Position numbers and translations under genes: made by a program
Source: Tausonia pullulans
Taxonomy: Eukaryota > Basidiomycota > Tremellomycetes > Cystofilobasidiales > Mrakiaceae
Assembly: GCA_951802195.1 (NCBI GenBank)
Contig: OX637636.1
Span: forward strand, 508,501 to 572,500
DNA length: 64,000 bases
Direction: 5' to 3'
Notes under the pieces: generated by a model
What the model saw: only the letters and a program-made list of their open reading frames with translations
Told to the model about the DNA's origin: nothing
The model's database searches: none
Shown: one piece after another, positions 10,678 through 21,400 of the stretch
How the letters are laid out: every line of letters starts with the position of its first letter
How positions within the stretch are numbered: position 1 is the first letter of the stretch

Positions 10678-13600
10678 ATGGAAGACGCCGTATCCATCAA
10701 CTCGGCCTCCGTCAAGGTCCTCCGTCCTACAAATGTTGCCGTAGCTGGCTCTGTGGATGCCTTCAAGTGAGATACGGTGACGCCGTCGCGCCCCGCGATC
10801 TGTCAGCAGCAGCGAGCGACCAGGACGCTGATGCGAGATGCTGTTGCATGCGACTCAGATCGAACGGCAGCAACGGTGCTCAGCGACCAGATGCCAAAAC
10901 AAGGCGGTACGACAGGCAACTTCGGTCCGTCTGACTCCACTTGACTTGCACGATCGAGTCGAGTCTCTACGCGACCAACCGGATGACGGGATGGGGCAGC
11001 CGGCGGCCGCTTCAGCTCTCGCTCCCTCACCTCTCGCACATGCGAAGCGATGAAGGGAACTTCCTTCTGTGCCCGTATACTTAGGCTTGTCGATGGCAGA
11101 TGCTCGTGGAGACCATCGGAGGGGAGGCATCAGCGCTCTCGACGCCTGAACGCCATCATTGCGCACTTGCCCGATTTTCCCTCCTACCCGTCGTGCTCGC
11201 TCAGGAGCCATCTCCTCTCCGCCTTGGAATACGTGCTGACTCCTGCGGCGTCCGGCAGACTTTGGGGTGCTTCTGGTCAGGGCGGCCTTGAAGGCGCGCG
11301 CGTTCTCCTCATCAACCCGAACGCGACGGGTTGCCAATCGCTCAAGAACCTCGTTCTCCCTGGTGCGTGGCCGTGCGTGGCGCAATTACTCAACCTTGCT
11401 GGCTGCTCTCTTTCCTGACACGATTCCCTCAGGCATTGGTCACTTCACCGTCCTCTCCCCAAGCGCGGTGACCCCCCAAGACGTCGGGTCCAACTTCTTC
11501 CTCACTCCGTCTTCGATTGGACTCCCCATCGCCGAGGAGACAGTGAAGTACCTTTGCGAGCTCAACCCGAGCGTCGAGGGTGTCGGCAAGGTGGCGGTGA
11601 GTGGCCTTGCCCGAGGTAACTTGGGTCGACGTGGCTACCTACGGACGGCTAATCCGCTTTCTTAGGACGTTCACACGGTGCTTGAAGAAGCTCCGGCCTG
11701 GTTTCTCAGCTTCACGCTCATCATCGCATGTAATCTCCCTGCGGCTACCGAAGACAGGCTCTCCGCGTTGCTCTGGGCCGGTGAGAGAGCGCCCTTGTTC
11801 CTTGGAAAGGCGCGCGTATCTAATAGATTCGACACCCATATTCCAGCGAGTGACACCTCTTCGACCGTCATGACCTCGCTCGGCGCTCACCCGGACATCC
11901 CCCTCATTCTCGCTCGCTCTTCTGGCTTCATGGGTCTTGTCCGCCTTCAAGTCCGGGAGCACGCCAGTCCGTTTCTCTTCTTCCCCTTCCTGCTCTCTTT
12001 GTGGTTCTTCCTTAACCACCGTTCAAACTTCCCCAGTCGTCGACACTCACCCGACATCCCTCACCTCTCTCCGGATCGACAACCCTTTCCCCTCTCTCCT
12101 CGAGTACTGCAACTCCGTTGACTTTGACGCCCTCGACTCAATGGAGCACGGTAATGTTCCTTACGTCGTGATTCTCGTACGGGCGCTGCAGACGTGGAAG
12201 GAGACTGTGCGTCTCCCATCCCCTCCCCCCTCCCCTCTCCCCCTCCCTTTTGTCCTCTGTGTTGCCAGTTCTCCTCTTTAACTGGCTCTTCGAACTATAG
12301 CACAACGGTGAAGCGCCGAAGTGGTCCGGTCAACAAAGCAACAAAAAGGAATTTCTCCAGCAAATCGACCAGAGCCGAAGGCACGGCGACGAGGAGAACT
12401 ATGCGGAGGCGGCGGAGAAGGCTTACCTCGCTTGCCAGGTGACCAAGGTCAGTCTGGCATTCTTTTCTTCCGGTTTTCCAGTCGGTTGATGAGAATGGAT
12501 GGACAACGACAACGACGACAGGTCCCCAGTGAGATCCAGGCGCTCTTCAATGACTCTGCGTGTGAGAACGTCACGCATTCGGTGCGCCCTCCCCCCCTCC
12601 CCTCCCCTTTTTTTTTTCTGTGTAACATCTTAGAGAGGCAGTCAGGTTTGACCCCCGCTCGTTCATACTCCCGTAGTCCAAGAACTTCTGGCTTCTCGTT
12701 CGCGCCCTCCGCTCCTTCGTCGCCTCCTCTCCCTCCCGCAACACCCTTCCCGTATCGTCCGCCCTTCCAGACATGAAGGCCGACACGGCGGGATACGTTG
12801 CTCTGCAGACGTTGTACAAGCAACAGGCGAAGCGGGACCTCGAGGAGGTCAAGCTCCACTTGGCCAACGTCATCGCGGAGGTGGGGCTCGAGGGGGATGC
12901 CGTGGCGGAGGCGGAGGTGGAGGAGTTTGTGAGGAATGCAAGCCATCTGAAGGTTGTCAGGGGACGAAGCCTGGAGATGGAGAGGAGGTCGGACGTAAAG
13001 AGGGCGGCGATCCGTGAGTTCAGCCCCTTTCCGCCCGTTTCCTCGCTTCTCACTTCATCGCTTTCATCGACCGCTCCCCCCCCCCCCCCACCCTCCACCA
13101 GTGAGCTTCTCCCCCGACCCAACTTGGAACATCCCCTATATCCCCCCACCCATCGTCCAGTACATCGCCTTCCGCGCGCTCGACTCGCTGGGCCCTGCCT
13201 CCCCGTCTGCCACTCCGGACACTCAACTCGGCGTGCTCGGAACGGACCCAGAGGCGCGCGAGGGAGAGGTCGTCGCAAGAGCGGAAGCTTTCTTGAGGGA
13301 GGTGGCTGGGTGGACTCCCGATGCTGAGGAGGAGGGTGGGGAGGGACTGCTGCCGGAGAGCGTGAGAAATGCTTGTGGGGAGATGTGAGTGGGACTCTCT
13401 CTCTCTCTCTCGCGATCTCTCTCGCGCTCTCCCCACTCGGCCTTGGCGTGGTTACTGACTTACGGACGACGTCCATTCCGGTCCAGCGTCCGCGCCAACG
13501 GCTCCGAGCTCGCCACGACTGCCGCCTTCCTCGGTGGAATCGTCGCGCAGGAGGTCATCAAGCTGCTGACGGCGCAGTACGTCCCCTTGGACAACACGGT

Positions 13601-13751
13601 CATCGTCGACTTGATTCGGTGAGTGCAAGCTCGTCTCGTTGTTGTGTGTGTGTGTGTGTGTGGGTTCGAGGGGGAGGGAAGGAAGGGGAAGGCTGACCAG
13701 CCTTCTTGGGGATGAGTGACCAGGGGATCGACGGCGGCTCACAAGCTCTGA
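10678..13751 (+). CDS. ULA1: NEDD8-activating enzyme E1 regulatory subunit (APP-BP1/Ula1)
   Basis: Regulatory half of the heterodimeric E1 that adenylates NEDD8/Rub1 and passes it to Uba3, leading to cullin neddylation. Exon 1 (from 10,678) gives [17 protein letters not shown].. and splices to a small exon ending RRYDRQLR. A long intron follows, then [83 protein letters not shown] and [19 protein letters not shown]. The end is [20 protein letters not shown] and [12 protein letters not shown]. These match APP-BP1 in order along the whole length. It lacks the catalytic Cys, as the family does. The intron near 13,020-13,100 holds a 14-nt C run. Confidence 0.95.
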
Positions 13752-14025
13752 GTGGGCGATGGCAGGAGGATGACCTGGGGGTCGTTCTTGCCTGGAGCAT
13801 GGATCCAGTCCTGATGCCGCTTCCCACATCCCTTCGGTCGACGGTGGGCGGCGGTTCGGCAGGGGAAGAGTCCATCCCTTCGCTCATCCAAGCCACCAGC
13901 AGTCCTCACATCTCCGATCCGAGTGCCCAAGCAAGCCCATCTAAGATTATGAATTGAAAACGAAAAAAAAGGAAAAGAAAAGAACAAGGAAAACGAGAAC
14001 CCCTCTCTCCCCATCAAGCCGTATT
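13752..14025. other. Short convergent intergenic region
   Basis: Holds the 3' ends of ULA1 (plus) and the carbonic anhydrase gene (minus). An A-rich stretch at 13,956-13,990 may serve 3'-end formation. No gene. Confidence 0.5.
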
Positions 14026-15166
14026 CTACTTCTCGGTGTTGCCCACCGTCGGCCGACCCACCTCCGCCCCCGTATCCACCTCCCTCAACCTCCCCGTCTC
14101 GACCTCGTAGATCCACCCACTGACCCTCGTCCGCTGGTCGAACAGTGGGTTCCCCCGGAGCCAGTCGACGTCCCACTGGACGCTCGCCTTCAGGCGCGCC
14201 TCGGACTTGTGCAGCGGGGAGAGGACGTCGGGAGGCGGGGGCGGGAAGGGAAGGAACTTGGTCGACGTGATGGAGAACGGCGCGGTGGCGGGGAGGAGCT
14301 TCGCGAGGGTTTTGGAGAGGAGCTTCTCGCGGAGGGAGGTTTCGGTGAACGTGAGGGCTGCGCAATCTGGTTCGGAGAATGTATGTGTGTGTGTATGTGT
14401 GTGTATATGTGTGTGTGTATGTGTGTGTGTATGTGTGTGTGTGTGTGAGTGTGAAGGGGGGGGGGGGAAGGGAACAGTGTCAGGAAGGAAGGGAGATAAG
14501 GTGGCTGGGGATGAGTGCGGTGCAAGGACGGACCGGTATGCTGGATCTGAAGAAGAGAGAGAAAGACGGGTCAATTTTGAGAGAGATGGCCGACGACGAC
14601 TAAGGTCCACCACACTCACCACCATCACCTCGTCCAGCCCAATCTGCGTCTGAGAGATAACGAGCGACCGGATCGCATCTTGGATGCGACCTCCGGCGGT
14701 CCGGATGATGTGCACGTCACCGACTTGGACGCCGAGCATGTCAAAGACGTTGATGCGGGAGTCCTGAAGAGACGTTCAGCATCGGATCAAGTCGAGTCGA
14801 GCTGGAGAGTCGGAGCGCACCATGCCTGTCATAATGAACCCACGTCGTCAGTCTCGTCGGCTTTATCCCCCCCCCTTTTCCCTTTCCTCCTAGCTATTAG
14901 AACAAGAACAACGAGCAAGACCCACAAGTTACTACAGCCGTCTTCAAGTTCAGCCCCAGCGGCTTCGCCTGCGTCCGATCGAACTTGGCAACGTGCTGTG
15001 CGTTGCGGGCGGCGAGGATGTCCGCGACGCGCTGCTTCGGGGCAGCTGAGGGAGGGGAGTGGGCGGTGCAGGCGAGAGAAGGGGTGGTGGAGATGCCTCG
15101 GGCGGAGATAGCGCTGGAGATAGGGGAGACGACACGAGCGAAAGGGAAGGGGAGTCGGGCGGGCAT
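14026..15166 (-). CDS. Beta-class carbonic anhydrase with two microexons
   Basis: Interconverts CO2 and bicarbonate. Five exons fit: 15166-14926, 14825-14821, 14763-14620, 14546-14534 and 14366-14026 (744 nt, 247 aa). Exon 1 has an Arg/Ser-rich start (MPARLPFPFARVVSPISSA) that could target mitochondria; an in-frame upstream ATG at 15,262 is an alternative. The zinc motif CMDSR is assembled from exon 1 (T), a 5-nt exon (GC ATG) and exon 3 (GAC TCC CGC). The partner motif VIQHTDCAAL needs a 13-nt exon (ATC CAG CAT ACC G). All splice borders are GT..AG. IRTAGGRIQDAIRSL between them is typical. The C-terminus has VQWDVDWLRGNPLF and VSGWIYEVETG. All zinc ligands (Cys, His, Cys) and the Asp/Arg dyad are present. 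Confidence 0.93.
14380..14467. repeat. (GT)n microsatellite plus G12 run
   Basis: An interrupted GT/AT microsatellite (14,380-14,452) followed by 12 G (14,456-14,467). It lies in the intron between the 13-nt exon and last exon of the carbonic anhydrase gene; on the sense strand it reads C12 then (AC)n. Confidence 0.9.
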
Positions 15167-16394
15167 GGTGGTCTGGAGGGAGTTCGAAATGGGGGGGGGA
15201 GGTGTCAGAGATATGAGTGACAGGAGCGGGGAATGAGGGGGAGTCATCGACGACTTTGGCATCGTCCTTTCTTTGCCTCCTCAAAAATACACTAGGGCAT
15301 CCAGGCCACTGCCCGTGCAAGAGGAGAACGAGGGCCCCGGCGAGCTGGTCCGACCCATCGAGCGATACGGACGAACGAACGAACGAACGAAAGAGCGAGG
15401 GCAACATAAACAGACAGAACCAGAACACTCCCTCGGCCCCCACCGTCGTCAATCCCCGAAGACCCTCAAAGTTAGAAACCCTAGATAGCGAGAGCCGGGC
15501 CAGACCGGCATCCTCATGCCGCCCGAACTCGTTGCTTCAGACGCAACAACGACAGCCCGGACAGCCGGGCTGACCCGTTGGGAATGGTTGTAGGCTGGAA
15601 CGAACGAACTAACGCACGAACGACGAACTCGACTCACAAAGAGAAGGTTGTGTGTGAGGCTGAGTGGGAGTGCAGCCCGTATGGGCGAGAAGTGATAGGT
15701 TAGTCCTCAAGGAGAGGGAACGGGCGGTCGTGATGGTGGCTCGGACGTCGTCTAAGGTGAGGGCGAGCAAACAGGGAGGAAGGCGGTGAGAGTGGACGCG
15801 CGAGTAATGGGCGGCGGAATCGATGTAGGAAAGAGTCTAGGAGGCCGTCGTCGTCGTCGTCGTCCTGGTCGAGGAGAAGGGGGAGTGTGGGTCTGTTCTC
15901 AGATGGTCGTTGATGGGCCGCCCGAAACACATCGACAGTCCGATCGAGTCAAGGTCGCCCCAAAAAAGTCGGGTCGTCACTTCTGAACGGTTGCACAGAC
16001 CGCCTGTCTCGCTCGCCCTTTTCTCCGGGAGTGAGCGAAGGAGGGCTTGACGTGTTGGACGATGGAAATCAAGGGGGGTTGGGGGGAGGGGGGGGGGGGG
16101 GGGAAAGGGGGAGCGTTCGCTCAGTGCAAGGGCCATGCAAGGGCCAGATGAGCAGAACACCTTGTGGGAGGGTGGCGCCATCGTTCAGGCACACACGACA
16201 CCTCGGCTCTCAATACAACGCCACTCGAAACCAGGCACATCTCTGATGAACACACAGACAGACAGACACACAAAGAGAGGTTTTGGAGCGAGCATGACAT
16301 AAGGCGCATGCGATTCCTCTCCAAAGTTCTCCCTCCCCATCACTCGATTTGAGAAGAAAAGCCCAGGTTCACGCTTCCGACGTCGAGAAGACGT
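15167..16394. other. Intergenic, 5' flank of carbonic anhydrase
   Basis: No supported gene. It holds an ACGA tetranucleotide repeat near 15,370-15,390, related GAACGAACT repeats near 15,598-15,625, and a 16-base G run at 16,088-16,103. Open frames here are of arbitrary composition. Confidence 0.5.
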
Positions 16395-17328
16395 TTAGAC
16401 GCGAGCGGCGGGCTTGGCTCCCTTGGCCTGCTGCTTGGAGACCTTGGGGGCGGTGGCGCCGGCGACCTGGAAGAGCGGAAGAGAGGGGAGGGGGGAGGAG
16501 ACGGACACGCGCGTGAGAAACAAAGTACGCCTGCACGCGGACGACACCCAACGAGAACGCACCTTGGGGCGGGAAGCCTTCTCCTTCTTCTCTCCCTTAG
16601 CCTTGGTGATGGCAGCCTGACGAGCGGCGTTCCGGACCTCGGGCTTCTGGGTCCGCTTAGCGAGGATCGAAGCGAGGTCGGCGCCGACGATGCCGCGCTG
16701 GTGCTTGACAGACTTGCGCGAGCGCTTCTTGGCGACCTCCTCAGTAACACCCTTCTTGTGCATGCGGCGGTAGACCTGGAGGAGGGGGAAATCGAAGGGA
16801 CGGGCGAAAGGGGGAAGAGGGGGAGGGAAGAGAAAGGAGAGAGGGCGAGCCGAGGACACGGTGGAGCAGGACGCGGACGATGATAAAAGTCGAGTTGGTT
16901 TCGTAGAATTGGGCGAAGGAGGCGAGTAGGCAATCACGAAGACGACAGAGGGGAATAGGAACGAGAGCACAAGCGTCAGCAGTTGGTCTCCGGCAGGTTC
17001 GCATGTATACACGCGCGCGCGCGAGCTGCTCTCCGCCTGCTTGCGCAAGACAAGAGTTTAGATGCAAGGGACCACGACGAACCTGGGTCCAGGCAATCTT
17101 CCGGGGGTTCTTGCGCTGAAGGAAGAGGGACTCGGACTTCTGGTTGAGGAACCGGAAGACCTGAAGGGAAGAAGGGAAAGCGAGAGCGTTTTTGAGGTTC
17201 GTCAGCGCGAGTCTCACGACAGTACGCTGGCGAGGACAACGACGCACCTTGGAGTCACCGCGGACGTAGAGCTTTCCCCTGGACGGGTAGATCTTGTATC
17301 CGGAGAACGAGCAAATCTCAACCTTCAT
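16395..17328 (-). CDS. RPL24: 60S ribosomal protein eL24
   Basis: Large-subunit ribosomal protein. Exons give [28 protein letters not shown], then [26 protein letters not shown] and [40 protein letters not shown] and [19 protein letters not shown] end the protein. The order and spacing match eL24 along its length, including the N-terminal zinc-ribbon-derived fold. The ATG lies directly behind a good acceptor (ACTTCAG/ATG), so a 5' UTR intron is likely, common in ribosomal protein genes. The C-terminal lysine/alanine tail varies in the family. No oddity apart from dense introns. Confidence 0.96.
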
Positions 17329-18484
17329 CTGAAGTCGGTGTAGGGGTGGTGGTTGGGTGAAGAGAGAAAGGGCGAAGCGGCGAACACGGCGCGAAGGGCA
17401 AAGGTCCGAGGTCGAAGTGTGCGAGGGCGACGACGGGCAGGCGAGCACGGAAGGTAGTCGATGTCGGAGGCGCACAGGCAGGTGGCAAGCGAAAAGTGAT
17501 GCACACGAGAAGATGGGAGGGGAAGAGAAGTAGGAGGGAGGGTCAGCGTCTGCCGTCTGGATATGAATCGACCCAACCCGCTGCTGCCTCGCAGTGGCTC
17601 TGGCTCTCGCTGTCCCTCCGGCCGGCTGCTCGTCGTTGGGTCTTCCTTCGTTGCAGCCTCCCTGCTGCTCCTCCTGATCCACCGAAGCCGCCCGTGCTGC
17701 TGGCCCAGAGAGCCAGAGCGCTTGACCGCAGAGGCAGCGCCCACACGGGCGAGGACCTCGAAGAGAGCCAAGGCTGGCCTCGGCATGCTCGTCGTCGTCC
17801 CCCCTCCGTCCGCCCCCCTTCGATTTCTTCCCGACGTTCTCCAGCTGCCCAGCTCGAGAGGTGCCCGATCCATCGGGCGGGTAGACGGCCGAGAGCGCAC
17901 GCGTGCAGGAGGTCTCTTCTAACCTTGAGTGGTCTTGGAGGAGGATGGAAGCTGGAGGGAAGGGGGAGCGAGGCGAAGACCTGCAAATTGTGCGCAGGGC
18001 GTTCGCGCGCTGGGCAGCGAGCGCCTCGGGCCAGCGCGCGGGCGGGACGAGCGAGAGCTTCAACCACCAGAAACGCGCGGGACACCGACGCGGGGGCAGC
18101 GACCGTGCGCAGGCCAGGCCGTCCGCCGTCCTCCCGCCATTCCGCTCGGGTCTCCCCTTCGCGAGCTCGGAGGGAGCGGGGGCGACCCTCTCTTGGGGCC
18201 TCTTTCGTCCTCCCAGTGGATAGGCTGAGAGCGCCGATGCGCCGTGCGCGCGCGCGTTTGCAGATGAGACCAGCGCCATGGGATGGATACAACAGCGAGT
18301 GAAGGGCAAAGCAAATGAAGTGAGGGGCCATGCTACGGGAAACCGAGAAAGTGGGAAGAGAGAGGGGGAGAGAGGGGCCAGCCGGGGGAGCTACCACCGC
18401 TCCGTGACGCTCGTCCTACGGCGAGAGAAGGAAAGACCAGTCAGCTCCGCCCTTCGCACAACCGAATTGCTCTCGCTCCCACAC
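17329..18484. other. RPL24 upstream region
   Basis: About 1.15 kb holding the RPL24 promoter and probable non-coding first exon, and the 3' flank of POL2. Long open frames on both strands are very Arg/Ser/Pro-rich, as expected by chance in such GC-rich DNA, and show no family signature. Confidence 0.5.
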
Positions 18485-21400
18485 TCACGCAAACTCTTCG
18501 AGATGGCTCAGCTTGTGGTACTTGGCAATCGACACCACCAGCGCCAGCTTGCGACCGAGCTCGGCGCGCCCGACGGTCCCCACGAACGCCCCACCGCAGT
18601 GGCACGTCGCGGTGAGGTTGGAGTCGCGCATCGACTTGCACTTGACGCAGGTGAGCTGCAGGGAGGGGTCGGGTCAGTCTGGGCCTCAGAGGAAGACAAG
18701 GACGGAGAGAGCGCTCACATCTTGCAGCACATACTGCGAGATCAGCCGCTGGACGAGATCGACGAGCCGGACCTCGATCGCCTGCTTGTCGAGCGGGTGG
18801 CCCTGGGGACACAACCACGTCTGCACTCTCGGCGCGATAAGCGTCCATCTCATGACACCGTCCTCGTCGACCTCGACGAGCTGCGGGAGCCGATCCGGGT
18901 CGCGACACAGGTCGAGGTCCCTCGCCGACTGGCACTGGTGGCAGATGGTCGACGGCAGCTTGAGCACCTCGCAAGGATTCCGGAAGATCGCGGCATCGGA
19001 GAACTCGCGCGTCCCGCAGAGGTCGAGGAGGTTCCGCTTGAGGATCTGGACCTCGACGACCAGGTCGCGCGCGAGCGAAAAGACGTGGCACGTCGTCTTG
19101 ACAAATTCGAGTGCCGCGTTCGTCCTTCCTTCGAGGTGGGCGCCGGGGAGCTGCGGGAAGGCGAGTTGCTCGGCGATTTCGGGGTGGGTCGGCGCGAGCT
19201 TCTGGGAGAGGAGGATCGACTGGACGAGGGCGAGCATCTTGCGGGTGAGCTTCTTGGAGACCGCCTTTTTCGCGAGAGCTGACTCCTTCTCCTTCGTCGG
19301 GTCAAGGAGCGGGCCTGTCGACTGCATCGCGGAGGGCTGCATGATCCGGACAGGTTCCCGGTCGCCGTCGACGAGCGCTTGCCGCTTAGCGCGGTAGAGC
19401 TGGTCGATGAATGTGCTCACTACCTCTTCAAAGTCGCGCTGGAGGCCCGCGGGGAGGAATGAACGGACGTTCCACTCGAGGTCGATCTCGTGCATGCCGA
19501 GCTCGATGTCGTGGCCGGCTGAGAGAGGAGAGAGGGTGGTCAGTCCGCATCAGAAGAAACGCTAAAGAGCCACGCCACACTCACAGTTCTCTGGCAACAC
19601 GGGGACGCCGCCATGGTTTTGGACGTCCATCCAGACGAGGAGCTCCCAGAAATTGACAATCTCAAACGATAAATGCCGGAAGAGCTCGTGTGAGTTGGCC
19701 GCTGTCAGGAGGTATGTCGCGTATGCCACCGTATTGGCGACCGTCGGTTTGGTGGTGACGAGAATGATCTCGTTGAAATCGGCGTAGACGACCGAGGAAC
19801 CGAGCCGCTTGAACTCGGCGAGCAGTTGGATGAACGTCTTCTTCATGAGACCATGGAGGAACCGATGGAGGCCTGGGTCGAACATCGCCGCCGCGCTTGA
19901 GGAGACCCAGCGCCAAAAGTTGTCGACGAGGAGGTCGGCAACCGGGTTCTGGTTCTCAAGTCGGGCCTTGTCGAAGTACCAGGCCTTGACCATCGACTTG
20001 AGGACTGCAAACGTCTGCGTCGAGAGGACGGCGTCGCCAAGGGTAAGTGACGCGTGGGCGGTCCCCTTGGCGTAATCATCGAGCGTGTGTGAGGCCGAGT
20101 CGAACGCCATCGAGCCCGTTCCGGACCCTTCCATCTCGTTGACGAGCGCCGACTGGAGGACTGCGTCGATCGCGAGATCCTGGAGGGCGATCCGGAAGCA
20201 AACAGTCGAGTAGCTGCCGGCATTGGAGAACTCTGGGCTGGCGAGCTCTTCAAGTGCCTGGGGCGTGTTGGCGTCGTCCTCCATCCCGCCGAGGTCCGGT
20301 CGGGAGCCGGGTGCCCACCAGAGGATGATGTCATGCGAATGGAGCCGGCGTGCAAAGTCGAGGTCCGCGAGAAAGAGAGGCGCGTCGCCCTCAATGTTAC
20401 ATACGGGCACGTCGTGATGGCGAGCAACGTCCATCTGAGTTCGGATCTGCGTCGAGGTTTGGAGGTAGGCATGGATCATTCGCCGGGTCGTATGGCTGAG
20501 CCACATAAGCGGAGAACCCATCTCCCGAGAGCTCCGGTGCATCATGACGGGGAAGTCGCTGACCGCCGAGGTCCGCTGGGTGAAGAACGCCTGATCTTCG
20601 CTCGAGAAGATGACGAGCATCGTCGGCTGGTTCCGGACGGCCGCGAGCGCAAGTAGCTCCCTTCCGAGGGCCCTGTAGCCTGCGGCCTCCGTTGCGTGGT
20701 AGGTTACCTCAAAGTCGAGGGTACTTGGGTAGTCGAAGACACCATCCCTAGCCGTATTAGGCGGAGCGCGGGCGTAGCGCTCGGCATAGACCTTAGGGAG
20801 ATGCGTGATGGGCTGCCGCGTCCGGGCGCCGTCAATAGAGTAGACCTTGGCGGGTGCGTCTGGAGCGAAGAAGCCGAGGATTTGACGTGAATCCTGACTT
20901 GAGTGGTAGAGGTAAAGGTACTGAATGCCGTCCCCCGAGTTGAGATATGGCCGCCGCGAGATCGTCGCCCCCGTCCGTTCAAGGTCGGCGAGATCGAAGC
21001 CTTGATCGAGGCCGCGGTTGAGGCCACCAACAACCGAGCTCTCGAGGCCGCACGACGTACCAAGAGCGAGGAGGGCCCGGACGACGGGAGGGACCTAGGG
21101 AGAAAAGTGTCAATGAGGCGGAGCCGCGATCGGACAAAGAGACGAGACTGACCTGGAGCTCGTAGACGCCGTCGACGTTAGGGTTGTTGATAAGGCTGGA
21201 GAAGTGCGTCTGACCCTCGACATAGAGGTCCTCGTCGACGGTGATGCGGAAGAGGTTGTGGCACGGGTGATTCCGAGGGAGCGTCCGGACGAGCGCTTCG
21301 GCTCGGTACTGAGGGAGGAACGTCTTGCGGCCAGGCGGCGTGCGAAGGTTGAGGTAGAACTGGCGAGGGATCCGGAGTTTGACCTTCTGAAAGTGGTTAT

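Noticed and set aside
14359-14660. Reading straight through EVMVVSVVDL and HTHTFSEPDC as carbonic anhydrase sequence
   Set aside because: These are intron translations (GT repeat); only the spliced 13-nt exon restores the conserved VIQHTDC motif.
17496-18302. A 268-codon plus-strand open frame upstream of RPL24
   Set aside because: Arg/Ser/Pro-rich composition, no splice continuation, overlaps other open frames on both strands; expected by chance in GC-rich DNA.
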